From an uncultured Collinsella sp. (GTDB lineage: Bacteria > Actinomycetota > Coriobacteriia > Coriobacteriales > Coriobacteriaceae), in the NCBI GenBank assembly GCA_958428675.1, contig CAUAGV010000045.1, forward strand, positions 1-10,549: a DNA stretch of 10,549 nucleotides, in the 5' to 3' direction. A program made the position numbers and the translations under genes. Positions 1-6,439 of this stretch are shown here, piece after piece. The notes under the pieces were generated by a model. It was given only the letters and a program-made list of their open reading frames with translations, did no database searches and was not told the origin of the DNA. Every line of letters begins with the position of its first letter. Position 1 is the stretch's first letter.

Positions 1-36
1 CGCGTCGGCTTTATCGAGGACCTGCTCGAGGACTAG
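1..36 (+). CDS. 3' end of an unidentified plus-strand gene (partial)
   Basis: The first 36 bases read in frame as RVGFIEDLLED followed by TAG. A strong hairpin terminator lies 24 bases downstream, which supports a real gene end here. The acidic C-terminal tail is too short to name a family. The gene converges on the minus-strand DUF2130 gene. Confidence 0.6.
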   Translation, partial: RVGFIEDLLED

Positions 37-60
37 CCGAACGTACCGAAACGAAACGAA

Positions 61-98
61 GCGGGGCCGTTGGCAATTTCGCCAGCGGCCCCGCTTTT
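61..98 (+). terminator. Rho-independent terminator, possibly bidirectional
   Basis: Two 14-nt arms, GCGGGGCCGTTGGC (61-74) and GCCAGCGGCCCCGC (81-94), pair around a 6-nt loop with one G-U pair and are followed by TTTT. This ends the plus-strand gene at 1-36. Read on the minus strand, the hairpin is followed by TTCGTTTCGTTTCGG. It may therefore also weakly terminate the converging DUF2130 gene, whose stop codon lies just to its right. Confidence 0.85.
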
Positions 99-115
99 GC
101 ACTATCCGCTATACC

Positions 116-1873
116 TTACTCGGCATCCTCGATCTCATACGAATCCGCCTCGGCTGGCTCATCGTTTGTCTCTGACGCAGCCCCGCGCGCCTCGTCAAAC
201 GCCGCCTTCATGGTCTTGTTGCCCCACGTGAGCTTGCGAATGGTAAGATCGTCGGCCTTCTTGTTGGCTAGGCGCAGATTGTTCTCGGAGGACAGCAACG
301 CCTCCTTGGTTTTCTGCAGATGGCTAATCGTCTTGTCGATCTCATCAATCGCCGTTTGGAACTTGCGGCTCGCGATCTCGTAGTTGCGACCGAAATCATT
401 CTTGAACTTTTCCATCTTGGCTTCGAAGTTCGTAACGTCGATATTCTGCTGTTTGTACTCCGCTAGCTCCTGCTTATAGCGCAGCGAACCCATGGCGGCG
501 TTGCGAAGAAGCGTAATCATGGGAATGAAAAACTGCGGGCGGATCACGTACATCTTCTCGTAGCGATAGCTCACGTCGACTATCCCTGCGTTATAGAGCT
601 CGCTCTCGGGCTCGAGCAGCGTGCAGAGCACCGCGTACTCACAGCCTTTTTGGCGGCGATCGTGATCGAGTTTCTTAAAGAAGTCCTCGTTTTTATGCTT
701 GGTCGCAGTCTCGTCGTTCTCGTTTTTCATCTCGAACATAATCGAAATGACCTCGTTACCGCTTGCGTCGCACTCGCGGAAGATAAAGTCGCCTTTGGTA
801 CCCTCGGACGCATCGTTATCTTTCTCGAAGTACGCGTTGGGAAACGCCGTCATGCGCAGACGGTTGAACTCGGTCTCGCAGTGCTGCTCGAGCGACTCGC
901 CCACCATCTTGGTGGACAGGCGGACCTTCATGTCCTTAAGGCGCTCAATCTCTTCATCCTTGTAGCGAATCAGGTCATCGCTCGCGCGCTTGGCCTGCGC
1001 AAGCTCGAGCTCGTGTGCCGCCTTGGCTTGCTCCTCGCGAGAATCGCGCACCGCCAGCTCGCTCGTCAGCTTGGCACGCGCTTCGTCACGCTCACGCTCT
1101 GCTGCGGCAACCGCCTCCGATAGGTTCATTTTGGCCGTCAGTTCCTGTTCGCGCAGCTGAGCACGCAGACCCTCGGCTTCCTGCTCGGACTGAGCCTTTG
1201 CGACGGAAAACTTCTCTTGTACCTGCGCGCGATAGTCAGCAAGCGTGCGCTCGGCCTCGCTGCGAGCGGCCTCGAGCTCACGCTGCGACTCGGCCGCAGC
1301 AGCAGCAAGCGTCATCTCCTGGGCCTTGTCCGCCGCGGCAAGCCTGGCCTGCAGCTCGGCAATCTGAGCATCACGTGCAGCTAAATCGTTTTGAGCAGCA
1401 TTACGTGCCGCCGCCTCGGCAAGCCTGGCTTCATCATCTTTGCGCCCCAACTGCGCACGCAGGTTGTCGATCTCGCGCTGCAGCTCGGCATTCTCCTTTT
1501 GAGCATCGGCGCGGGCCTCAACCGCCGCACGCTGGCTTGCACTCTCGCGCTCTGTGGCAGCGCCCTCGAGCTTGGCGCGCAGCTCGGCAAGCTCAGCATC
1601 GCGCTTGGCAACCTCTTGTGCCAGCTGCTGAGCTGCAGCATTCTTCTGCTCGACAAGCTGAGCGTTGCGCTGAGACTCTGCCTCCTGCAAAGCGGCTGAC
1701 GAACGCGAGCGCTCAAGCTCCAGCGCCTGCTCGCCCTCGCGTCGAGCCGCCGCTACGCGCTCATCCAGGTCACGCGAGAACTCAGCATCGCGCACTTGCT
1801 TGACGATATCCGCATAGCCGGACGCATCGACCTTAAAAACTTCGCCGCAATGCGGGCACTTGATCTCGTTCAT
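116..1873 (-). CDS. DUF2130 family coiled-coil protein with a PD-(D/E)XK nuclease-like domain
   Basis: This 585-residue protein has three parts. Residues 1-20 hold a single CPHC knuckle (C6, C9), as in half of a zinc ribbon. Residues about 25-340 are a long Ala/Glu/Arg-rich stretch with coiled-coil character. Residues about 340-500 match the DUF2130 domain. Within that domain GDFIF (D362) followed by FEMKNE (E381, K383) forms the D...ExK core of PD-(D/E)XK nucleases, with all three residues present. A second helical segment and an acidic tail follow. DUF2130 proteins are widespread and their substrate is not established; a DNA-processing role is inferred from the fold. The start is supported by GAGGAG 5 nt upstream of the ATG. 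The same 14-base leader, GAGGAGCTGCTATG, also precedes the HIRAN gene at 3148. The upstream metallophosphoesterase gene has its own terminator, so this gene probably has its own promoter, which I could not place. Confidence 0.9.
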   Translation of the reverse strand: MNEIKCPHCGEVFKVDASGYADIVKQVRDAEFSRDLDERVAAARREGEQALELERSRSSAALQEAESQRNAQLVEQKNAAAQQLAQEVAKRDAELAELRAKLEGAATERESASQRAAVEARADAQKENAELQREIDNLRAQLGRKDDEARLAEAAARNAAQNDLAARDAQIAELQARLAAADKAQEMTLAAAAAESQRELEAARSEAERTLADYRAQVQEKFSVAKAQSEQEAEGLRAQLREQELTAKMNLSEAVAAAERERDEARAKLTSELAVRDSREEQAKAAHELELAQAKRASDDLIRYKDEEIERLKDMKVRLSTKMVGESLEQHCETEFNRLRMTAFPNAYFEKDNDASEGTKGDFIFRECDASGNEVISIMFEMKNENDETATKHKNEDFFKKLDHDRRQKGCEYAVLCTLLEPESELYNAGIVDVSYRYEKMYVIRPQFFIPMITLLRNAAMGSLRYKQELAEYKQQNIDVTNFEAKMEKFKNDFGRNYEIASRKFQTAIDEIDKTISHLQKTKEALLSSENNLRLANKKADDLTIRKLTWGNKTMKAAFDEARGAASETNDEPAEADSYEIEDAE

Positions 1874-1930
1874 AGCAGCTCCTCGATGGACGCAAATTTC
1901 AACCGCCTACACTCTACCGCGCCACGCGGA

Positions 1931-1966
1931 CAAAAAAGGCGCCGCCGCCATAATGGCAACGGCGCC
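1931..1966 (-). terminator. Rho-independent terminator of the metallophosphoesterase gene
   Basis: On the minus strand GGCGCCG (1966-1960) pairs with CGGCGCC (1944-1938), with an inner GCCA/TGGC helix, and is followed directly by six T (1937-1932). It lies about 45 bases after the stop of the metallophosphoesterase gene and separates it from the DUF2130 gene. Confidence 0.85.
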
Positions 1967-1967
1967 A

Positions 1968-2006
1968 GAACCACCACAAAGGTGCCTGTCCCCTTTGTGG
2001 TGGTTC
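1968..2006. repeat. REP-like palindromic element with 15-nt perfect arms
   Basis: GAACCACCACAAAGG (1968-1982) is the exact reverse complement of 1992-2006, with a 9-nt loop, TGCCTGTCC. It sits between the metallophosphoesterase stop codon and that gene's terminator. It has no T-run of its own. On the minus strand it carries GGGGACAGGCACC, a motif I associate with dispersed intergenic repeats of the REP/RAYT kind in many bacteria. That link is recalled, not tested here. Confidence 0.7.
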
Positions 2007-2011
2007 GAGCA

Positions 2012-2557
2012 TTACAGTCCAAAGAAGCCCAGGATTTGATCGCGGCTTACGGGTCTGTAGTCGTTGGCATCAAGGCCAACGTCATAGCGCAGGATCGGGC
2101 GCTCGCGATCGCGGTTGCGTGCGTTGGTGCGGTCACCCCTGCTGTGGATATGCCCATGCAGCATAATGGCGCCACGTGCCTTGCCGTTCCAGCTGAGCAT
2201 GGGGTAGTGGCTCATAACCAGACGATGGCCCTTGGCATAGCCGGGAGCAATCTCCAGGTAATCGCGCACGTCTTCCCAAATTTGCGGGGCGTCGGAATCT
2301 TCCCAGTCGCCGTCATGGTTACCGCGGATGAGCGTCGCATTCTTGCATTCGATACGCTCGCGCAGGCGCACCGCCTCCGCCATGGGCAAGCGATACGTAA
2401 AGTCTCCCAGGATATAGAGGCGGTCGTCCGCAGCCACGCACTCATTGATGGCATCGATGACCTTGCGGTTCATCTCCTCGACCGAATCAAACGGTCGATC
2501 CATGTCGTGCAAGATATTCGTATCGCCCAGGTGCAGGTCGGCGGTAAACCACATCAT
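2012..2557 (-). CDS. Calcineurin-like metallophosphoesterase
   Basis: The 181-residue protein carries the full metal-binding signature of this superfamily: DLHLGD (D7, H9), GDFTY (D52), GNHD (N80, H81, D82), SHYP (H117) and GHIH (H136, H138). These residues normally hold two divalent metals that hydrolyse a phosphoester. The short single-domain form resembles stand-alone cytosolic phosphoesterases. I see no signal peptide or membrane segment, and the substrate cannot be read from the sequence. The start has two adjacent ATG codons; GAGGG lies 8 nt upstream of the first. It is 66 bases downstream of the small acidic gene on the same strand with no T-run terminator between, so the HIRAN, acidic and phosphoesterase genes may be co-transcribed. 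The unit ends at the terminator at 1931-1966. Confidence 0.92.
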   Translation of the reverse strand: MMWFTADLHLGDTNILHDMDRPFDSVEEMNRKVIDAINECVAADDRLYILGDFTYRLPMAEAVRLRERIECKNATLIRGNHDGDWEDSDAPQIWEDVRDYLEIAPGYAKGHRLVMSHYPMLSWNGKARGAIMLHGHIHSRGDRTNARNRDRERPILRYDVGLDANDYRPVSRDQILGFFGL

Positions 2558-2623
2558 CGTCTATGCCCTCATTTCGCAATGCATCCAACTCGTGCTAAGT
2601 ATACAGACACAGCGATGCGGCGG

Positions 2624-2803
2624 TTATCCAAAGAGCCCGCCGAACAGTCCGCGGCGGCGCTTGTCTTGCTTTTTCGAAGCGTCACCCTGAGTTTTCTTGT
2701 CCTGCCGCATCTTACGGTCCTGTTCCAGCTCATCGTCATCGAGTAGCACATCCCACTCAAACGGATCATCTGCCAGATCAAACAGGTCATCGTCATCAAA
2801 CAT
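2624..2803 (-). CDS. Small highly acidic protein with a basic Gly-Phe tail, function unknown
   Basis: The reading frame gives 59 residues from the ATG at 2803. That start is preferred because GGAGG lies 5 nt upstream. An in-frame ATG at 2815 would add four residues but has no ribosome binding site. The first half is strongly acidic (MFDDDDLFDLADDPFEWD). The second half is Lys/Arg-rich and ends in RRRGLFGGLFG. There is no membrane segment or known domain that I recognise. The start follows the stop of the HIRAN gene by 18 bases, which suggests translational coupling. The charge polarity could suit a protein-binding or nucleic-acid-mimicking role, but this is speculation. Confidence 0.65.
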   Translation of the reverse strand: MFDDDDLFDLADDPFEWDVLLDDDELEQDRKMRQDKKTQGDASKKQDKRRRGLFGGLFG

Positions 2804-2821
2804 GGCAGCCTCCATTGCCGA

Positions 2822-3148
2822 CTAGCGAGCATCCACCACGTAGAGCCCAACGCGCACCTGATGCCACGGGCTGCGCTCGGGGGCAACCTGTTGCACACGG
2901 GCCTCAAATACGTCCTCGTGGCCGTAATACATCATCAAGGACAGTGGGCCGACCTCGTTTCCCGGAACGTAGCCAAGTTTGGTCTTGCCATAGTAGATCG
3001 CAACTGCCTCGGGGTCATGGGGATTATCGCGCTCGGCACACAGCGTCAGTTTATCGCCCGCTTTAAGATCGCCTAGGACCAAAGCGCCATCGGCATACTG
3101 AAATCCTGCAATGTGAAATGACAGAAGAACACGCGAAGGCTCGTACAT
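2822..3148 (-). CDS. Stand-alone HIRAN domain protein
   Basis: The 108-residue protein is almost entirely a HIRAN domain (about residues 8-100). The opening strand is FHIAGFQYADG. The core RDNPHDPEAVAI (R40, N42, D45, A48, V49) is followed by GYVPG (59-63), matching the conserved R..N.yD..A..V...GyvP pattern. HIRAN domains occur fused to SNF2 helicases such as HLTF/Rad5, where they bind 3' DNA ends, and as short single-domain bacterial proteins whose role is less clear. DNA binding at damaged or stalled sites is therefore a family-based inference. GAGGAG lies 5 nt upstream of the ATG. The gene heads a tight minus-strand cluster with the acidic small protein and probably the metallophosphoesterase. 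Confidence 0.88.
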   Translation of the reverse strand: MYEPSRVLLSFHIAGFQYADGALVLGDLKAGDKLTLCAERDNPHDPEAVAIYYGKTKLGYVPGNEVGPLSLMMYYGHEDVFEARVQQVAPERSPWHQVRVGLYVVDAR

Positions 3149-3302
3149 AGCAGCTCCTCTAACGGCCGGATAAACCGGTGTGTAACCTTATTGAGAAGTC
3201 TACGGTCCCGTGCGGACACAAATACATCCTGTCTGCGTCCTTCAATCGTTTGCCTCGACGCTTGCGCGACAGAACGCTTGCAGATAAGATAGGAACACGG
3301 AT

Positions 3303-3327
3303 GGCACCCGTTGCCGCGGGTCTTGCC
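3303..3327 (-). other. Hairpin downstream of the small hydrophobic ORF
   Basis: On the minus strand GGCA and TGCC enclose CCCG-CGGCAA-CGGG, giving 8 base pairs with a 3-nt bulge. It lies about 60 bases after the stop of the ORF at 3385-3468 and is followed by a T-rich stretch (TGTTCCTATCTTATC). It may be the 3' end of that small transcript, but the T-run is weak. The rest of 3149-3384 shows no convincing gene; a 91-codon minus frame overlapping the HIRAN gene looks like chance. Confidence 0.35.
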
Positions 3328-3384
3328 AACTCCGATACACGTTTTCATCGTGAGAAGTGGCCGTCTTCGCTTACGCGGGGGCGG

Positions 3385-3468
3385 CTATTTCATTCGGCCG
3401 ATAAACAGACCGAGTTCGATAGCCGCAATCAACAACGCCAATAACGAAATAACATCGCTTACGTTCAT
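3385..3468 (-). CDS. 27-residue hydrophobic peptide, candidate type I toxin-like membrane peptide
   Basis: The ORF encodes 27 residues beginning MNVSDVISLL and ending LFIGRMK. It is one hydrophobic helix, with a single Glu, followed by a basic end. AAGGGA sits 6 nt upstream of the ATG, a normal spacing. A hairpin at 3470-3494 encloses that ribosome binding site. A single membrane helix, a short basic tail, masked translation initiation and a structured 3' region are the usual traits of small type I toxins such as the TxpA/BsrG and holin-like toxin groups. I cannot assign it to a named family from sequence alone. It lies alone between the terminator of the aldehyde dehydrogenase gene and the HIRAN gene. 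A chance ORF remains possible. Confidence 0.5.
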   Translation of the reverse strand: MNVSDVISLLALLIAAIELGLFIGRMK

Positions 3469-3469
3469 A

Positions 3470-3494
3470 CCAAATCCCTTCTAAAGGGAGTTGG
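3470..3494 (-). promoter_or_regulatory. Hairpin sequestering the ribosome binding site of the small ORF
   Basis: On the minus strand CCAA-C-TCCCTT pairs with AAGGGA-T-TTGG around a 3-nt loop, TAG. This gives 10 base pairs with one internal mismatch. The AAGGGA arm is the ribosome binding site of the ORF starting at 3468, and the hairpin ends one base before the ATG. If it folds in the mRNA, translation should be blocked until the leader is opened or processed. Confidence 0.6.
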
Positions 3495-3531
3495 CCCATC
3501 CGTGCTCCATAACAGTAGTCTAACGCAAAAT

Positions 3532-3565
3532 GCAGGTAATAGGAACACTTGTTCGTATTACCTGC
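3532..3565. terminator. Strong hairpin terminator, probably bidirectional
   Basis: GCAGGTAATA (3532-3541) and TATTACCTGC (3556-3565) are perfect arms. An inner GAAC/GTTC helix extends the stem past one mismatch. On the minus strand it starts 9 bases after the aldehyde dehydrogenase stop codon and is followed by ATTTTGCG. On the plus strand it is followed by GCCCTTTTC, so it could also end an antisense transcript across the small ORF at 3385-3468. Confidence 0.8.
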
Positions 3566-3573
3566 GCCCTTTT

Positions 3574-4953
3574 CTAATGCACAAACATGCGCACGAACTT
3601 GTGCTTCCAGCTTGCGTAGGGCGCATACCGAAACGGCACGTCCAGCCAAGTTGCCTTGTTCACGATACTCTTCTTGTGGCTAAACGTATCGAAGCTCTCG
3701 CGTCCATGGTACTGCCCCATACCGCTCGCGCCCATGCCGCCAAAGCCCATATGGCTCGTAGCCAAGTGCATGATCGTGTCGTTGACACAGCCACCGCCAA
3801 AGGGCACGTAACGCACGAAGCGCTGCTGAACTGCGCGGTCCTGACTAAAGATATACAGGGCCAGCGGCGTCGGACGATCCGTAATAAACGCTTCGGCCTC
3901 GTCTAGGCTCTCAAACGTCAGCACCGGCAAGATGGGACCGAAGATCTCCTCCTGCATCACGGCGTCATCGGGGGTCACGCCGTCTAGGATCGTCGGCTCA
4001 ATCTTGAGCGACGACTCGCGCGCCGTGCCTCCCAGCACGACCTTATCGGGATCGATCAGCCCGCGCACGCGCGCAAAATGCTTAGCATTGACGATATGCC
4101 CGTAATCCTCGTTATCGAGCGGATGCTCGCCAAACATACGGCGGACCTCTTCCTTGATGAGGCCCAGCAGCTCGTCGTGCACGCGCGTATCGACCAGCAG
4201 GTAGTCGGGCGCCACGCAGGTCTGCCCTACGTTGAGCCATTTGCCAAAGGCGATACGCCGTGCCGCGACCTTCAAGTTTGCCGTCGCATCCACGATGCAG
4301 GGGCTCTTGCCGCCCAGCTCAAGCGTCACGGGCGTGAGGTTTTTACTCGCGCGCTCCATGACGAGCTTGCCGACCGGAACGCTACCGGTAAAGAAGATCT
4401 TGTCCCAGCACTCATCGAGCAACGCTTCGTTCTCGGCGCGCCCGCCCTCGACAACCGTCACCAGGCGCGGATCAAATGCCTCTTCACAGATTTGCTTGAG
4501 CACCGCGCTCGATGCCGGAGCATAGGCACTCGGCTTGATGACCACGGTATTGCCCGCGGCAAGGGCGCCGGCGAGCGGCTCGAGTGTTAGCAAAAACGGG
4601 TAGTTCCACGGAGCCATGATGAGCGTGACGCCATAGGGCACGGCTTGCGTTTTGCACGCGCTCACGGCGTTGGCAAGGTCACACGGACGCAGGCGCGGAC
4701 GACTCCATCGAGCCACGTGAGCGATCTGATGACGAATCTCGGAAAGCGACGTGCCGATCTCGCACATATATGCCTCGTCATGCGACTTTCCCAAATCGGT
4801 CTTGAGTGCATGGGCGATATCGGCCTCGTGCGCCCGTACCGCATCGCGTAAACTCACGAGCGCGCGACGTCGGGCATCAACATCAAACGTAGCGTGCGTT
4901 TTAAAGTAAGTGCGCTGATCGCCGACGATGCGCGCAATTTCCTCGGTGTTCAT
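3574..4953 (-). CDS. NAD(P)-dependent aldehyde dehydrogenase, class 3-like
   Basis: This 459-residue protein belongs to the aldehyde dehydrogenase superfamily, which oxidises aldehydes to acids with NAD(P)+. The catalytic cysteine is C246 in GQTCVAPDY and the general-base glutamate is E212 in TLELGGKSP. They are 34 residues apart, as in classical members. The cofactor-site motifs APWNYPF, KPSAYAP and FFTGSVPVGK are present, as are the late motifs EEIFGPILPVL and GFGGMGASGMG. The length and lack of an N-terminal extension fit the shorter class 3 / fatty-aldehyde type. The gene starts 9 bases after the alcohol dehydrogenase stop. Its AGGAGGG ribosome binding site overlaps that stop codon, so the two genes form one operon. 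Together they could interconvert an alcohol, its aldehyde and the acid; the carbon substrate is unknown. Confidence 0.94.
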   Translation of the reverse strand: MNTEEIARIVGDQRTYFKTHATFDVDARRRALVSLRDAVRAHEADIAHALKTDLGKSHDEAYMCEIGTSLSEIRHQIAHVARWSRPRLRPCDLANAVSACKTQAVPYGVTLIMAPWNYPFLLTLEPLAGALAAGNTVVIKPSAYAPASSAVLKQICEEAFDPRLVTVVEGGRAENEALLDECWDKIFFTGSVPVGKLVMERASKNLTPVTLELGGKSPCIVDATANLKVAARRIAFGKWLNVGQTCVAPDYLLVDTRVHDELLGLIKEEVRRMFGEHPLDNEDYGHIVNAKHFARVRGLIDPDKVVLGGTARESSLKIEPTILDGVTPDDAVMQEEIFGPILPVLTFESLDEAEAFITDRPTPLALYIFSQDRAVQQRFVRYVPFGGGCVNDTIMHLATSHMGFGGMGASGMGQYHGRESFDTFSHKKSIVNKATWLDVPFRYAPYASWKHKFVRMFVH

Positions 4954-4962
4954 GGCACCCTC

Positions 4963-6183
4963 CTAGTTCTCGTCCTCAAACATACCACCCGCGACGACCT
5001 CGTACATACGCTCGAGCTCCAAGCGGTCCATCAAAAGCGGAACGGGGTACAGCGGATTGGCCTCGGCATCGGCATGCGCCGCCATCTCGGGAATGTCGGA
5101 GCGGCGAATGCCCGAGACATATTTGGGGATTCCCAGGATCTCGTTCATGCGGTCGACCCAATCGATAAAGGCCTCGGCCGCAAGACTATCCTGCGCGGTA
5201 GCCGGCGCAATGCCCGCCATGCGAGCAAGATCGGCAAGCTTGGGGGCGGCGGCGTCACCATAAGCGCGAAGCATGTGCGGCAGGATGATCGCGTTGGCCA
5301 AACCGTGCGGAATTCCGTATCGGCCGCCCAGACTGTGCGCGATGGCATGCACATATCCGACATAGGAGCGGGTAAACGCAACGCCCGCCTTATACGCCGC
5401 CGAAAGCATATTGCGACGAGCGCGCATGTCGTCACCATGCTCATAGGCCTCGAGCAAATTGTCGTGGATAAGCTGCACCGCCTGTCGCGCCATCTTGCGC
5501 GTATAGGGCGTGGTGCTTCGCCCGATAAAGGCCTCAACGGCATGCGTCAGGGCGTCCATGCCCGTCTGCCCCGTAATGGAAGCGGGCAAGCCGCACGTAA
5601 ACTCGGGGTCGTGGACTGCAAAACGCGGGATGAGCACAAAGTCGTTAATGGGGTATTTGTAGTGCGTCCCGTCATCGGTAATTACCGCCGCAAGCGTGAC
5701 TTCGCTTCCCGTACCGGCGGTAGTGGGAACGGCGATGAGCAGCGGCAGGCGACGATGAATCCGCAGCAGGCCACGCATCTTGTTGATGGGCTTGTTTGGC
5801 TGCGCAATGCGTGCGCCCACGCCCTTGGCACAGTCCATGGCCGAGCCACCGCCAAAGCCGATAATGGCCTGGCAGGCGCTCTCTCGATACAGGGACGCCG
5901 CTTCTTCCACGTTTGAAACCGTGGGGTTTGCACGCGTTTCGGCATAGACCGTAACGCCAATCCCCCTGCATGCGAGCGCCGTCTCGAGCGGTGCCGTGAG
6001 CCCCAGACGGGCAATGCCGGGATCCGTCACGATAAGGACCTTCTGGATCGAGCGCTTTTGAAGCACCGCGGGCACATCCTCGGCATGCTCTAAAATGCGC
6101 GGCTCGGTATAGGGCAGGATCGGCAATGCAATGCGAAAAACCGTCTGATATGTTCGGCACCAGGCACGACGGGCTAGATGCAT
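4963..6183 (-). CDS. Iron-containing (type III) alcohol dehydrogenase
   Basis: This 406-residue protein matches the iron-dependent alcohol dehydrogenase family in length and motifs. The NAD(P)-binding loop is GFGGGSAMD (109-117), followed by PTTAGTGSEVT. The expected metal ligands are D210 and H214 in GMDALTHAVE, H279 in GYVHAIAHSLGG and H293 in IPHG; H283 in the same motif is also conserved. The N-terminal segment, rich in Arg and aromatic residues (RRAWCRTYQTVFRIALP), is typical of a subgroup I recall from gut Firmicutes and is not a cleavable signal. AGGAG lies 8 nt upstream of the ATG. It is the first gene of a two-gene operon with the aldehyde dehydrogenase. A palindrome at 6202-6217, just upstream of the ribosome binding site, suggests regulated expression. 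Confidence 0.95.
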   Translation of the reverse strand: MHLARRAWCRTYQTVFRIALPILPYTEPRILEHAEDVPAVLQKRSIQKVLIVTDPGIARLGLTAPLETALACRGIGVTVYAETRANPTVSNVEEAASLYRESACQAIIGFGGGSAMDCAKGVGARIAQPNKPINKMRGLLRIHRRLPLLIAVPTTAGTGSEVTLAAVITDDGTHYKYPINDFVLIPRFAVHDPEFTCGLPASITGQTGMDALTHAVEAFIGRSTTPYTRKMARQAVQLIHDNLLEAYEHGDDMRARRNMLSAAYKAGVAFTRSYVGYVHAIAHSLGGRYGIPHGLANAIILPHMLRAYGDAAAPKLADLARMAGIAPATAQDSLAAEAFIDWVDRMNEILGIPKYVSGIRRSDIPEMAAHADAEANPLYPVPLLMDRLELERMYEVVAGGMFEDEN

Positions 6184-6201
6184 AAAGGAAACTCCTTCAT
6201 T

Positions 6202-6217
6202 TGTTGATAGGTCAACA
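6202..6217 (-). promoter_or_regulatory. Palindromic operator candidate upstream of the alcohol dehydrogenase gene
   Basis: TGTTGA-TAGG-TCAACA is a perfect 6+6 palindrome with a 4-base spacer. It lies 19-34 bases before the ATG and 5 bases before the ribosome binding site. The form suits a dimeric repressor such as a TetR-type protein, which would block transcription from this position. As RNA it would be only a short hairpin. No regulator gene is adjacent. Confidence 0.45.
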
Positions 6218-6266
6218 TTTGCTCGCCCGATTGTACTCAGCGGCGGTCAAAGACGGCCTGCCAATC

Positions 6267-6280
6267 GTTAATCAATCAAC
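6267..6280. promoter_or_regulatory. Second, imperfect operator-like site
   Basis: GTTAATCAATCAAC is symmetric at 10 of 14 positions. With the next base it contains the half-site TCAACA seen at 6212-6217. It lies about 63 bases from the first palindrome, in the AT-rich divergent region. It could be an upstream site for the same regulator; the evidence is only similarity of the half-sites. Confidence 0.25.
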
Positions 6281-6303
6281 ATCTTCATATCTCAAAATTG
6301 TTT

Positions 6304-6324
6304 TATTAAAAATCATTCCTAATA
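6304..6324 (+). promoter_or_regulatory. Fur/PerR/DtxR-like near-palindrome at the rubrerythrin promoter
   Basis: The 21 bases read TATTA-AA-AAT-C-ATT-CC-TAATA. Eight of ten base pairs are symmetric about the central C. The AAT-N-ATT core and TTA/TAA outer parts resemble Fur and PerR boxes, while CCTAA in the right arm also resembles DtxR/IdeR half-sites. It ends 3 bases before the -35 box of the rubrerythrin promoter. Rubrerythrins are known PerR targets in some clostridia, which makes peroxide or iron control plausible. Confidence 0.45.
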
Positions 6325-6327
6325 GGC

Positions 6328-6355
6328 TTCACATTTGGTTGCATTTATGGATAAT
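6328..6355 (+). promoter_or_regulatory. Sigma-70 type promoter of the rubrerythrin gene
   Basis: TTCACA (6328-6333; five of six match the consensus) and GATAAT (6350-6355; five of six) are separated by 16 bases. The expected start site is near 6362, giving a leader of about 78 bases. No other pair of comparable quality is seen upstream of this gene. Confidence 0.6.
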
Positions 6356-6373
6356 AGAACTCGTCAAGACGCA

Positions 6374-6404
6374 CGTCCGGAGAGGGCCCTTACGGGACCG
6401 GACG
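6374..6404 (+). other. Hairpin in the rubrerythrin leader
   Basis: CGTCCGG (6374-6380) and CCGGACG (6398-6404) form a perfect 7-bp stem, with an inner CCC/GGG helix. The left-hand CTCGTC (6360-6365) is also complementary to GACGAG (6401-6406), which would compete with the first stem. There is no T-run, so it is not a terminator. It may stabilise the mRNA or affect translation. Confidence 0.4.
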
Positions 6405-6439
6405 AGCGCACAATCGCCATCGATCGAAAGGATCGAATC

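Noticed and set aside
1015..1803. Long plus-strand reading frame opposite the DUF2130 gene
   Set aside because: It is low-complexity Ala/Arg/Pro-rich sequence caused by the repetitive coiled-coil codons on the other strand, with no ribosome binding site or domain.
1796..2746. 316-codon plus-strand frame opposite the metallophosphoesterase
   Set aside because: The minus strand carries all catalytic motifs of a known superfamily in this interval; the plus frame has none and crosses two hairpins.
3073..3348. 91-codon Cys-containing minus-strand frame upstream of and overlapping the HIRAN gene
   Set aside because: It overlaps the HIRAN coding region out of frame, has no ribosome binding site and shows no domain.
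4894..5916. 340-codon plus-strand frame opposite the alcohol dehydrogenase
   Set aside because: It is a GC-rich antisense shadow of a clearly recognisable enzyme gene, without a plausible start signal.
6335..6439. Upstream extension of the rubrerythrin ORF
   Set aside because: The earlier start has no ribosome binding site, lies upstream of the predicted transcription start and would put 35 unrelated residues before the rubredoxin domain.
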